Notes under the pieces: model-generated | The model's input: the letters and a program-made list of their open reading frames with translations, nothing else | Database searches by the model: none | Told to the model about the DNA's origin: nothing | Assembly (NCBI RefSeq): GCF_003478505.1 | Contig: NZ_QUFI01000012.1 | Location: 40,588-104,587, forward strand | DNA from: Clostridium sp. AF27-2AA | Lineage (GTDB): Bacteria; Bacillota; Clostridia; Lachnospirales; Lachnospiraceae | DNA: 64,000 nt | Reading direction: 5' to 3' | Part shown: positions 43,883-52,010 of the stretch, in pieces | Layout: the number at the start of each line of letters is the position of its first letter | How positions within the stretch are numbered: the first letter of the stretch is position 1 | Translations under genes and position numbers: made by a program

Positions 43883-45910
43883 TTATTCCTCCGTCTGCAG
43901 TCCCAGATAGTTTCTCACGGCACTGCGGTATGTATTCAGTTCCCCGAACTGACTAAAATAGCGGACACATTCCTGCCAGATCCCAGGGGCATCCATTGGC
44001 CTGTCTGCCAGCACATACAGCGCAAACGCGTCCTCAAATTCTGGTGTGGTGCTTCGCTCCCGGCTTGTGTCTCCCGGGGCTGTATCCGGCTGCTCCGGCA
44101 CCTGCTGGTTTTTCTGTACCAGTTCTGTATATCCTGCCTCGTATATCTCAGGCATGCTTTCCTTTAACATCTGCCCGTAGGTCCGCAGCAGCACCTTCAG
44201 ATCTGCGGCACGGTCCGGGAAGGTACCATTTTCTTCCGGAAAATCTGCCGGATCAATCCGGATTGTCCACTGTTTTGTATTTTCTGAATCATTCTGTTCT
44301 GGATGATCCGCTATTTTCCGGTCTTTGGCATGGGCTGTTCCGGAAACCGGTTCCGTTTTTTCTGCCTGTATACGTTCTCCACCGATTCCATCTGATTCAT
44401 AAAGAAGTGCCGCAGACAAAAGTCCGGCTGTTTCCGGCTGAAACACCACGTTTCCAAGACCTTTCAGATACTCATATCCGGTTTCCATATTTCCTTCTTC
44501 CAGTACGCCATCCGCGCTGTAACGGGCCATGAGTACCGGCTGCGGGGTATAACTGCGGATCTCGATCTCATAATCGTCCCTGCCCGGGGTCAGTTCTGCC
44601 TGCTCTCCGGTCCGGGAATCCTGCCATATGCAGTCCAGTCCATAAGGACCTGTTATTTTCTTAACCGGATTTCCGTATAGCTCTGTAAGCTGCTCCTGCA
44701 TTTCGTCTGCAGTCAGGGTATTTTCTCCCGGATTCAGACTGACCAGCTCCAGCTGTTCGTCCGTAAAATAGTAGCTGGTATAAAACGGGACATCCAGACC
44801 GAACCATTTCATGACAAACTGATACCGTTCTACCGGCTGGCCTGCCGAATTGCGGGTTACCACTGCAAGTTTTCCCGGAATACCGAGGCTGGCCTGAAGT
44901 TTTCCAGGTGATACGCCAAAAGGAATACGCTTCGCTGATTCCTGTGTGTAAGTAAATTCCTTCCAGTTATTTTCAAAGTGGGCCTTAGCCCGCATGGACG
45001 GAGTATCCAGACTCATAATTTTTGATACCGCCTGACAGAGTGTATCCACAATCCCGGACAGGCATTCCGCGTCAACCGTATCGACTGTATCCAGCGGTGT
45101 TCCAAAATCAAAGCTGTCATACCGCTGTCCGACCTGCACGGAAGGAATCGCGCAGGAGGCGAAAATACCATTCTCATCCCCCGCTTTCTGTATATAGCTC
45201 CAGCGGCTTTCCGTAATACCGGCCTCAGATTCCAAAAGCAGGTCTCCCAGCATGGTGCGCTTTCCGTCCTGAGTTGCCAAAACAGTCTCCTCTGTATCAA
45301 TTGCGCCACACGGACCAATCGTGATTACCCCGATGAGACGCTCGCGCTCACGCTTACTGAGGTTCTTTGCGTAAACTCTGGCACCCAGCGCATCCTTTTC
45401 ATGAGCCGAAAGACTGACAAAGCGAACCTCTGTGTCAGTGGGAATCCCGGACAGAATCCGGGCTGTTTCCAGAAACACGGAAACGCCTGACGCATTGTTT
45501 CCGGCCCCTGGACTTTCCGGTGCCGAATCATGCCAGGTGCAGATCAGAATGATGTCCGCATCCGGGTCCTCAGCCGGGCGCATGGCCACCACATTAGTAC
45601 CAAGAATCTCTTCGTGCTCTGACTTTTCACGGAACCGCTGCCGGTTTACCATATACCCATAGTCCTTTAACAGTTTCTGGATGTACCTGGCGGCATTGTC
45701 CTCGCCGCGGCTTCCGGATGGCCGGGGAGAAGCCGAAAGAATTCCCAGAGATTCCTGGAGATAAAAAGAATTTACTTCCTCCACCACCGGAACCTCATCC
45801 GGAACTTCCTGCATGGTACCGCTCTGTCTTTGCGGCAGCACCTTTGTAGACGGACCGGCACAGCCGGACAAAACGGCTGCTGTTAACAGCACCGCTGCTT
45901 TCTTCTTCAT
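43883..45910 (-). CDS. M28-like peptidase lipoprotein with altered catalytic residues
   Basis: 675 residues from MKKKAAVLLT; lipobox LSGC (Cys17); AAGGGGAG ribosome site. The region 45-330 has the M28 aminopeptidase architecture: TWHDSAPESPGAGNNASGVSVFLETAR (126-151), FVSLSAHEKDALGARVYA (164-181) and TPLDTVDTVD. Compared with active members, the Asp of GADDNASG is Asn138/Asn139, the first Glu of the EE pair is His170, and the His before TPxDT is missing. It is therefore probably non-catalytic. The C-terminal half (about 350-675) is unrecognised. First gene of the operon to rpsA. Confidence 0.75.
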   Translation of the reverse strand: MKKKAAVLLTAAVLSGCAGPSTKVLPQRQSGTMQEVPDEVPVVEEVNSFYLQESLGILSASPRPSGSRGEDNAARYIQKLLKDYGYMVNRQRFREKSEHEEILGTNVVAMRPAEDPDADIILICTWHDSAPESPGAGNNASGVSVFLETARILSGIPTDTEVRFVSLSAHEKDALGARVYAKNLSKRERERLIGVITIGPCGAIDTEETVLATQDGKRTMLGDLLLESEAGITESRWSYIQKAGDENGIFASCAIPSVQVGQRYDSFDFGTPLDTVDTVDAECLSGIVDTLCQAVSKIMSLDTPSMRAKAHFENNWKEFTYTQESAKRIPFGVSPGKLQASLGIPGKLAVVTRNSAGQPVERYQFVMKWFGLDVPFYTSYYFTDEQLELVSLNPGENTLTADEMQEQLTELYGNPVKKITGPYGLDCIWQDSRTGEQAELTPGRDDYEIEIRSYTPQPVLMARYSADGVLEEGNMETGYEYLKGLGNVVFQPETAGLLSAALLYESDGIGGERIQAEKTEPVSGTAHAKDRKIADHPEQNDSENTKQWTIRIDPADFPEENGTFPDRAADLKVLLRTYGQMLKESMPEIYEAGYTELVQKNQQVPEQPDTAPGDTSRERSTTPEFEDAFALYVLADRPMDAPGIWQECVRYFSQFGELNTYRSAVRNYLGLQTEE

Positions 45911-45995
45911 GAAACTCCCCTTTTCATTGCTGTTCACGCGTTGCGCAAACAGTAATCTTTCCATTCTTATGATATTAGGTCAAAACTTAAGACTC

Positions 45996-46024
45996 AGTAT
46001 AGCACATTTTCGCTCACAACGAAA
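45996..46024 (-). promoter_or_regulatory. Promoter of the M28-like/cmk/rpsA operon
   Basis: Minus strand extended -10 TGCTATACT (TATACT at 46001-45996), with a weak TTTCGT -35 at 17 bp. Confidence 0.5.
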
Positions 46025-46070
46025 GGGGGAACCTCGCGGCGGCAAAAACCGTCGGCGGGATTCCCCCTTT
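46022..46070 (-). terminator. Hairpin downstream of the aspartate kinase gene
   Basis: 10-bp stem AAAGGGGGAA (46022-46031) with TTCCCCCTTT (46061-46070), 29-nt GC-rich loop that can itself pair. The T-run is longer on the plus strand (five) than on the minus (three). A second small hairpin (CCGGAT/ATCCGG, about 46079-46095) lies nearer the kinase stop. Confidence 0.55.
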
Positions 46071-46102
46071 TTGTAAACCGGATATCAAATCCGGCCTGTT
46101 AT

Positions 46103-47422
46103 TTAGATTGCTGCGGTGATGAAGATGTCGTAAATAGCCTTGATTGCGGTCTCAAAATCAGAATTCTTCACACCGATGATGATGTTGAGTTCACTGGAGC
46201 CCTGATCGATCATCTTGACATTGATGCGGGCATGAGCCAGTGCGGAGAAGATTCTTCCGACGGTACCACGAGTGCCCTTCATACCTCTCCCAACCACTGC
46301 GATGAGAGCAAGGTCTGCTTCCAGATCTACCAGATCCGGCTCTACCGCGCGGTGGATACCGGCAATCACAGACTGCTCGTACTCTTCAAATTCGTCCTGA
46401 TGTACCATAATGGTCATAGTGTCGATTCCTGACGGCATATGCTCAAAGGAGATTCCGTACTTCTCGAACACACCAAGAACTTTCCTCCCAAACCCAACTT
46501 CGGAATTCATCATGGCCTTCTCAATGTTGATGGCACAAAAGCCTTTTCTTCCGGCAATACCAGTGATGGTGTAGCGCGGCTTTCTGCAGGTGCTCTCTAC
46601 GATCAAAGTACCCTTGTCCTCCGGACGGTTGGTGTTGCGGATATTGATCGGGATACCCTCTTTTCTTACCGGGAAGATGGCATCCTCATGGAGTACGCCT
46701 GCGCCCATGTAAGCCAGTTCACGAAGTTCTTTGTAGGTGATGGTCTCAATGACCTCCGGGTTCTCCACGATGCGCGGATCGGTTACCAGGAAGCCGGATA
46801 CATCGGTCCAGTTCTCGTAGAGGTCTGCGTGGATGGCACGGGCTACGATGGAGCCGGTTACATCAGAACCGCCGCGGGAGAAGGTCTTGATGCTGCCGTC
46901 GTGTTTGGAACCGTAGAAGCCCGGGATTACAGCGCGCTCTATATGCTCCAGACGCTCGGAAAGCTCCTTGTTGGTAAGCTCTGCCTCAAAATTGCCGTTC
47001 TCATCAAAGAAAATGACCTCAGCAGCGTCAATGAACTCGTAACCGAGATAATTCGCCATAACGATACCGTTTAAGTACTCGCCGCGGGAAGCTGCGTAGT
47101 CCTTGCCGATTCCCTTTACGAAATTCTCTTCAATGGTAGCAAATTCATGGTCCAGGTTTAAGTTTAAATCCAGGCCGTCAATGATCTCCTGGTAACGTGC
47201 CTTGATGGCCTCCAGAAGTTTTTTATAGGATGCCCCGGTGGATGCTGCCGCGTAGCACTCATACAGCATATCGGTAACCTTGGTATCTTTGCTGTTTCTC
47301 TTACCCGGTGCGGACGGAATCACATATCTTCTTGATTTGTCTGCACGGATGATATCTCCGACTTTCTTGAACTGGCGGGCACTCGCCAGAGAACTTCCGC
47401 CGAACTTCACAACCTTCTTCAT
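46103..47422 (-). CDS. lysC: Aspartate kinase
   Basis: 439 residues. First step of the lysine/threonine/methionine pathway. N-terminal kinase domain with VKFGGSSLA (4-12), SAPGKRNSKDTKVTDML, FSRGGSDVTGSIVA and TDPRIV; two C-terminal ACT domains (about 300-439) that normally bind the feedback amino acid (RKGFCAINIEKAMM and LALIAVVGRGMKGTRGTVGRIF). The ATG at 47422 is chosen for the AGGAG site; no lysine riboswitch is seen in the short leader. The lysC symbol is by homology class, since the feedback effector is unknown. Confidence 0.92.
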   Translation of the reverse strand: MKKVVKFGGSSLASARQFKKVGDIIRADKSRRYVIPSAPGKRNSKDTKVTDMLYECYAAASTGASYKKLLEAIKARYQEIIDGLDLNLNLDHEFATIEENFVKGIGKDYAASRGEYLNGIVMANYLGYEFIDAAEVIFFDENGNFEAELTNKELSERLEHIERAVIPGFYGSKHDGSIKTFSRGGSDVTGSIVARAIHADLYENWTDVSGFLVTDPRIVENPEVIETITYKELRELAYMGAGVLHEDAIFPVRKEGIPINIRNTNRPEDKGTLIVESTCRKPRYTITGIAGRKGFCAINIEKAMMNSEVGFGRKVLGVFEKYGISFEHMPSGIDTMTIMVHQDEFEEYEQSVIAGIHRAVEPDLVDLEADLALIAVVGRGMKGTRGTVGRIFSALAHARINVKMIDQGSSELNIIIGVKNSDFETAIKAIYDIFITAAI

Positions 47423-47475
47423 ATCGCTGTCTCTCCTCATATTGCTCCCTGGTTTTTCCAGGGCAGTTATTCAGA

Positions 47476-47504
47476 ATAATACTTTAAATCCCGGTTTCTG
47501 TCAA
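47476..47504 (-). promoter_or_regulatory. Promoter of the aspartate kinase gene
   Basis: Minus strand perfect TTGACA (47504-47499), 17-bp spacer, TATTAT (47481-47476). The leader contains a small CCCTGG-AAAAA-CCAGGG hairpin just before the ribosome site. Confidence 0.8.
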
Positions 47505-47517
47505 TACCTGACAAAGG

Positions 47518-47550
47518 AAAAAGGGGATGCCGCGCTGATACGACATCCCC
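47518..47550 (-). terminator. Terminator after purL
   Basis: Minus strand GGGGATG(T)CG and CG(G)CATCCCC arms (47550-47541 with 47532-47523) followed by TTTTT. It separates purL from the aspartate kinase promoter. Confidence 0.85.
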
Positions 47551-47559
47551 CAGAATTTA

Positions 47560-50500
47560 TTACTTAAAGTACTTCACGCCACTCTCAAAGATCTTCATAT
47601 CCTGCTCGCCGTAGATGTTCATGGCTACTGCCTCGCCGCGGCGCTCGGAATGCGCCATCTTGCCCAGGATACGGCCATCCGGGCTGGTGATGCCCTCGAT
47701 TGCCATGTAGGAGCCGTTCGGGTTCCAGAACTCGTCCATGGTAACATTGCCCTTCTCGTCCACGTACTGGGTCGCAATCTGACCGTTTGCTGCCAGCTTC
47801 TTTAACCACTCATCATTTGCCACGAAACGTCCCTCACCGTGGGATGCCGGGTTGCAGTAGACGCCGCCAAGCTCTGCGCCAGCCAGCCACGGGGACTTGT
47901 TGGTGACAACCTTGGTATAAACCATCTTGGAAATGTGGCGTCCGATGGTATTCATAGCCAGGGTCGGGGAATCAGCAGTCTGCTCACAGATGCGTCCCTC
48001 CGGAACCAGACCAAGCTTGATGAGGGCCTGGAAGCCGTTGCAGATACCAAGCATCAGACCGTCGCGCTCATTTAACAGCTTCTCGATCTCTTCCTTGATG
48101 ACTGCGTTGCGGAATACCGTCGCGAAGAACTTCGCGCTGCCCTCCGGCTCGTCGCCGGCAGAGAAGCCGCCCGGGAACATGACGATCTGGGCTTTCGCGA
48201 TCTCTTTCTTATACTCCTCTACGGAGTCACGGATATCCTCCGCGCTTAAGTTCTTAAATACCCTGGTAACCACTTTCGCGCCGGCACGCTCAAAGGCCCT
48301 GGTGCTGTCGTACTCACAGTTGGTGCCCGGGAATACCGGAATGAATACGTTCGGCTGTGCAAGCTTGTGGCTGCATACATAGATCTTATCTGCCTGGTAC
48401 AGATCAGACTTCACCTCGGTCTGCTTGACACCAGAGGTGGTCGGGAATACGTTCTCCAGGGTCTTGGTCCAGGAGCTTAATGCCTCATCCATGGAGATGG
48501 ATACTGGGCCGTACTCGAAGGCTGCCTTGTCGGTTACCTCACCGATCACGGTATAGCGAATGGACAGATCTCCCACCTTGCCCTCCGGAACCTCGCAGAC
48601 GATGTTGCCCCATCCTGCCGCGAAGAAGTCTCTCGGATCTACATTGTGCTCGATCTTCACGCCAAGTTTGTTGCCGAATGCCATCTTGCTGACTGCCTCA
48701 GCCAGTCCGTGGCCTTCTACCGCGTATGCGGAAAGGATACGGCCTGACCTGATATCAGCGTTTAATTTCTCATAACCATCCATGATCTGGGCGTAATCCG
48801 GCAGATCATACTGATCTTTCTCAATGCGGAATACGACAATCTTGCTGCCCGGCTTCTTGAACTCCGGTGTGATGATGTTCGGATAATGGTCTACATCCAC
48901 AGCGAAGGAAACAAGAGTCGGCGGAACATTGATCTCGCCGTGCTTCTCATCGTTGAAGGTACCGGACATACTATCCTTGCCGCCGATGGATGGAAGGCCG
49001 AAGCCAAGCTGTGCGTTATAGGCACCAAGCAGGGCTGCGAACGGAGCTCCCCAACGGGTCGGATCCTCAGTCATACGCTTGAAGTACTCCTGGAAGGTGA
49101 AGCGGATCTTTTTGAAGTCACCGCCGCTTGCCACGATCTTCGCTACAGAAGAAAGCACCGCATATACGGAACCATGGTACGGGCTCCAGCTGGACAGGTA
49201 CGGATCGTAGCCGTAGCTCATCATGGTAACGGTATCGGTCTTGCCATTCAGTACCGGAAGCTTTGCAACCATGGTCTGAGTCTCGGTCAGCTGATACTTA
49301 CCGCCGTACGGCATGAATACGCTGCCTGCGCCGATAGAGCCGTCAAAACGTTCTACCAGGCCCTTCTGGGAGCATACATTTAAATCAGATAAGACATTCA
49401 GCCAGGTAGCTTTCACATCTGCTACTTCTTTCTTTACAAACGGATTGCCCCCTTTGACCGGAGTTTCCAGAACAACCTTGGCCTCCTGATGAGCACCGTT
49501 GGTGTCCAGGAATGCGCGGCTTACATCCACGATGGTCTTGCCTCTCCAGTTCATGACAAGGCGCGGCTCCTCGGTTACCACTGCAACCGGAATGGCCTCC
49601 AGGTTTTCCTCAGCGGCAAAACCCAGGAATTTATCTACATCAGACGGATCCAGAACCACTGCCATACGCTCCTGAGACTCGGAGATAGCAATCTCGGTTC
49701 CATCCAGGCCTGCGTACTTTTTCGGAACCTTGTCCAGATCAATCTGCAGACCGGCTGCCAGCTCGCCGATGGCTACGGATACACCGCCTGCGCCGAAGTC
49801 GTTACATTTCTTGATGATCTCGCTGACCTCCGGACGGCGGAACATACGCTGGATCTTGCGCTCGGTCGGAGCGTTGCCCTTCTGTACCTCTGCGCCGCAG
49901 ACCTCAATAGAAGCCTCGGTATGTACCTTGGAGGAACCGGTAGCGCCGCCGATGCCGTCACGGCCGGTGCGGCCGCCTAACAGAACGATGATATCGCCCG
50001 GGTCAGAATTTAAACGCTTCACGTATTTTCGCGGAGCAGCACCCATAACCGCACCGATTTCCATACGTTTCGCCACATAGTTCGGATGATAGATTTCTTT
50101 TACATAGCCGGTAGCCAGACCGATCTGGTTGCCGTAGGAGCTGTAGCCATTTGCCGCGCTGTTGACCAGCTTTCTCTGCGGCAGCTTGCCCTTTAAGGTC
50201 TCAGAAAGCGGACGGGTCGGGTCTGCGGCACCGGTCACGCGCATTGCCTGATATACATAGGTACGGCCGGAAAGCGGGTCACGGATGGCACCACCCAGAC
50301 AGGTTGCGGCACCGCCAAACGGCTCGATCTCAGTCGGATGGTTGTGGGTTTCGTTTTTGAAGTTTACCAGCCACTCTTCAGTTACACCGTCAATCTCAAC
50401 CGAAACCACGATGCTGCAGGCATTGATCTCATCGGAGACCTCCAGGTCTTCCAGCTTGCCCTCTGCACGCAGCTTCTTCATGGCAAGCAGCGCCAGATCC

Positions 50501-51324
50501 ATGAGGCAGACAAATTTGTCATCACGGCCTTTGTAGAGAACCTCACGGTCTGCCAGATAGTTTTTGTAGGTAGCCTCAATCGGAGCCTTGTACTCTCCGT
50601 CGGTAATAGTCACATCCTTTAATTCGGTGGAAAAGGTGGTGTGGCGGCAGTGATCGGACCAGTAGGTATCCAGTACACGGATCTCGGTCACGGTCGGGTC
50701 ACGGTGTTCCTCCCCTGCATAGTATTTCTGGATATGCTCAAAATCACGGAATGTCATAGCCAGGTTTAAGGAATCGTAAAGCTCCTTTAACTGCGCAGTA
50801 TCAAAATCAGCAAAGCCCTCGAAGGAAGCCACATCGGCCGGGGTCTCAAATACAGTTACCAGGGTCTCCGGCTTCTTGCTTCCTGCCTCGCGGGAATCCA
50901 CCGGGTTGATGCAGAATGCCTTGATGGCAGCAGCCTGCTCCTCAGTGAGCCTGCCGGACAGCACATAGGTGGTGGCAGTCTTGATGACCGGCTCCTCGGT
51001 CTCTTTTAACAGCTTCACACACTGCTCTGCGGAGTCTGCTCTCTGGTCGAACTGGCCCGGAAGATATTCCACAGAAAATACGGTGTCGCCTTCCTGCTTC
51101 GGGAAATCCTCCTCATATACATAATCAACCGGCGGCTCGGAAAAGATGGTAACAAGCGCCTGCTTGTAAGTCTCCTCAGACAGATTTTCAATATCATAGC
51201 GGATCAATACACGGACCCCCGTCACGGTGTCTATGCTCAGATAGCTGCTGATCTCCTCGCGAAGCTCTCCTGCCTTTACGGCAAACTCCGGTTTTTTCTC
51301 TACATACACGCGTTTTACACTCAT
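47560..51324 (-). CDS. purL: Phosphoribosylformylglycinamidine synthase, single-chain
   Basis: 1254 residues. Converts FGAR and glutamine to FGAM in purine synthesis. N-terminal PurS-like part (1-80), linker with HCRHTTF (SDHCRHTTFSTE), two FGAM synthase halves (NETHNHPTEIEPFGGAATCLGG; PSIGGKDSMSGTF) and a C-terminal glutaminase with FPGTNCEYDS, MFPGGFSAGDE and GICNGFQAL carrying the catalytic Cys. The all-in-one form replaces separate PurS, PurQ and PurL. The ATG at 51324 has AGGAGG upstream. Monocistronic here. Confidence 0.95.
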   Translation of the reverse strand: MSVKRVYVEKKPEFAVKAGELREEISSYLSIDTVTGVRVLIRYDIENLSEETYKQALVTIFSEPPVDYVYEEDFPKQEGDTVFSVEYLPGQFDQRADSAEQCVKLLKETEEPVIKTATTYVLSGRLTEEQAAAIKAFCINPVDSREAGSKKPETLVTVFETPADVASFEGFADFDTAQLKELYDSLNLAMTFRDFEHIQKYYAGEEHRDPTVTEIRVLDTYWSDHCRHTTFSTELKDVTITDGEYKAPIEATYKNYLADREVLYKGRDDKFVCLMDLALLAMKKLRAEGKLEDLEVSDEINACSIVVSVEIDGVTEEWLVNFKNETHNHPTEIEPFGGAATCLGGAIRDPLSGRTYVYQAMRVTGAADPTRPLSETLKGKLPQRKLVNSAANGYSSYGNQIGLATGYVKEIYHPNYVAKRMEIGAVMGAAPRKYVKRLNSDPGDIIVLLGGRTGRDGIGGATGSSKVHTEASIEVCGAEVQKGNAPTERKIQRMFRRPEVSEIIKKCNDFGAGGVSVAIGELAAGLQIDLDKVPKKYAGLDGTEIAISESQERMAVVLDPSDVDKFLGFAAEENLEAIPVAVVTEEPRLVMNWRGKTIVDVSRAFLDTNGAHQEAKVVLETPVKGGNPFVKKEVADVKATWLNVLSDLNVCSQKGLVERFDGSIGAGSVFMPYGGKYQLTETQTMVAKLPVLNGKTDTVTMMSYGYDPYLSSWSPYHGSVYAVLSSVAKIVASGGDFKKIRFTFQEYFKRMTEDPTRWGAPFAALLGAYNAQLGFGLPSIGGKDSMSGTFNDEKHGEINVPPTLVSFAVDVDHYPNIITPEFKKPGSKIVVFRIEKDQYDLPDYAQIMDGYEKLNADIRSGRILSAYAVEGHGLAEAVSKMAFGNKLGVKIEHNVDPRDFFAAGWGNIVCEVPEGKVGDLSIRYTVIGEVTDKAAFEYGPVSISMDEALSSWTKTLENVFPTTSGVKQTEVKSDLYQADKIYVCSHKLAQPNVFIPVFPGTNCEYDSTRAFERAGAKVVTRVFKNLSAEDIRDSVEEYKKEIAKAQIVMFPGGFSAGDEPEGSAKFFATVFRNAVIKEEIEKLLNERDGLMLGICNGFQALIKLGLVPEGRICEQTADSPTLAMNTIGRHISKMVYTKVVTNKSPWLAGAELGGVYCNPASHGEGRFVANDEWLKKLAANGQIATQYVDEKGNVTMDEFWNPNGSYMAIEGITSPDGRILGKMAHSERRGEAVAMNIYGEQDMKIFESGVKYFK

Positions 51325-51412
51325 GTGCTTCCTCCTGTACTGTATCGTTCCTGTTTTTTGGTACTGATTCATAATCGAGACTGATAAATCTCATATAAAT
51401 AAATAATACCAC

Positions 51413-51444
51413 AAGATATATTATAAATAAAATTAATATATCTT
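51413..51444. repeat. AT-rich inverted repeat upstream of purL
   Basis: Perfect 11-bp arms AAGATATATTA (51413-51423) and TAATATATCTT (51434-51444), 10-nt spacer, about 90 bp before the purL start. It may be a regulator site or the end of the upstream transcript. No -35/-10 pair could be fixed with confidence in this AT-rich stretch. Confidence 0.55.
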
Positions 51445-51488
51445 ATGGCATTTATTATTCAAACTTATTAACGCATCAGAGAATCCGG

Positions 51489-52010
51489 TTACATTTCCGC
51501 ATCCGGGCTGACACTCATGGCATCCAGAGTCAGCTTCATGATGTCTTTGATCTCATCTTCCGTCATCTTCATCTTTTCCGCAAGCTCAGTTACGGAAGCC
51601 TCACGGCCAAGCTCCTCGGCCATGCGTTTGGAAACTTCTTTCAAGACGTTGACCCGGGCCAGCATCTCTTCCTCTACTTTGGTCTCCAGGCCCTGCTCCT
51701 CCAGCGCCGCCTTGATCATCTCTTCTGCAAGAGCTTTTACCTGACTCTTAAAATCACCATCCTGATACTGGTCTACCGCCATGATCAGAGCCATGTTCGC
51801 CTCCTGAACCAGATCCCCAATCGGAAGCCCCTGATCTGCATAAGATTTTGCGGTCTCAGCAATGAATGGCAGATATCCCTCCATCAGGCGGGATCGCACA
51901 GTGGTATCTCCACTTTTAAGCTTCTGTATAAGCTGCTCCTCTTCTGCCGCGTCCATTGGACAGATCGCTGCAATTTCATCTAAATACATCTGATATACAT
52001 CGTCATGCAT
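51489..52010 (-). CDS. Sigma-70-like protein lacking region 4
   Basis: 173 residues. Region 1.2/2-like start (DVYQMYLDEIAAICPMDAAEEEQLIQKLKSGD...RSRLMEGYLPFIAETAKSY) and DLVQEANMALIMAVDQYQ (core-binding region 2 pattern), then a region 3-like helix-turn-helix (LGREASVTELAEKMKMTEDEI). The protein ends there, so the -35-binding region 4 is absent. It may bind core polymerase without normal promoter choice or act as a regulator. ATG 52010 has AAGGAG at 9 nt; the gene overlaps the EAL gene by 8 bp. Confidence 0.75.
   Translation of the reverse strand: MHDDVYQMYLDEIAAICPMDAAEEEQLIQKLKSGDTTVRSRLMEGYLPFIAETAKSYADQGLPIGDLVQEANMALIMAVDQYQDGDFKSQVKALAEEMIKAALEEQGLETKVEEEMLARVNVLKEVSKRMAEELGREASVTELAEKMKMTEDEIKDIMKLTLDAMSVSPDAEM

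Noticed and set aside
47441..47559. Lysine riboswitch before the aspartate kinase gene
   Set aside because: The promoter is only about 55 nt before the start codon, leaving no room for the ~170-nt lysine aptamer.
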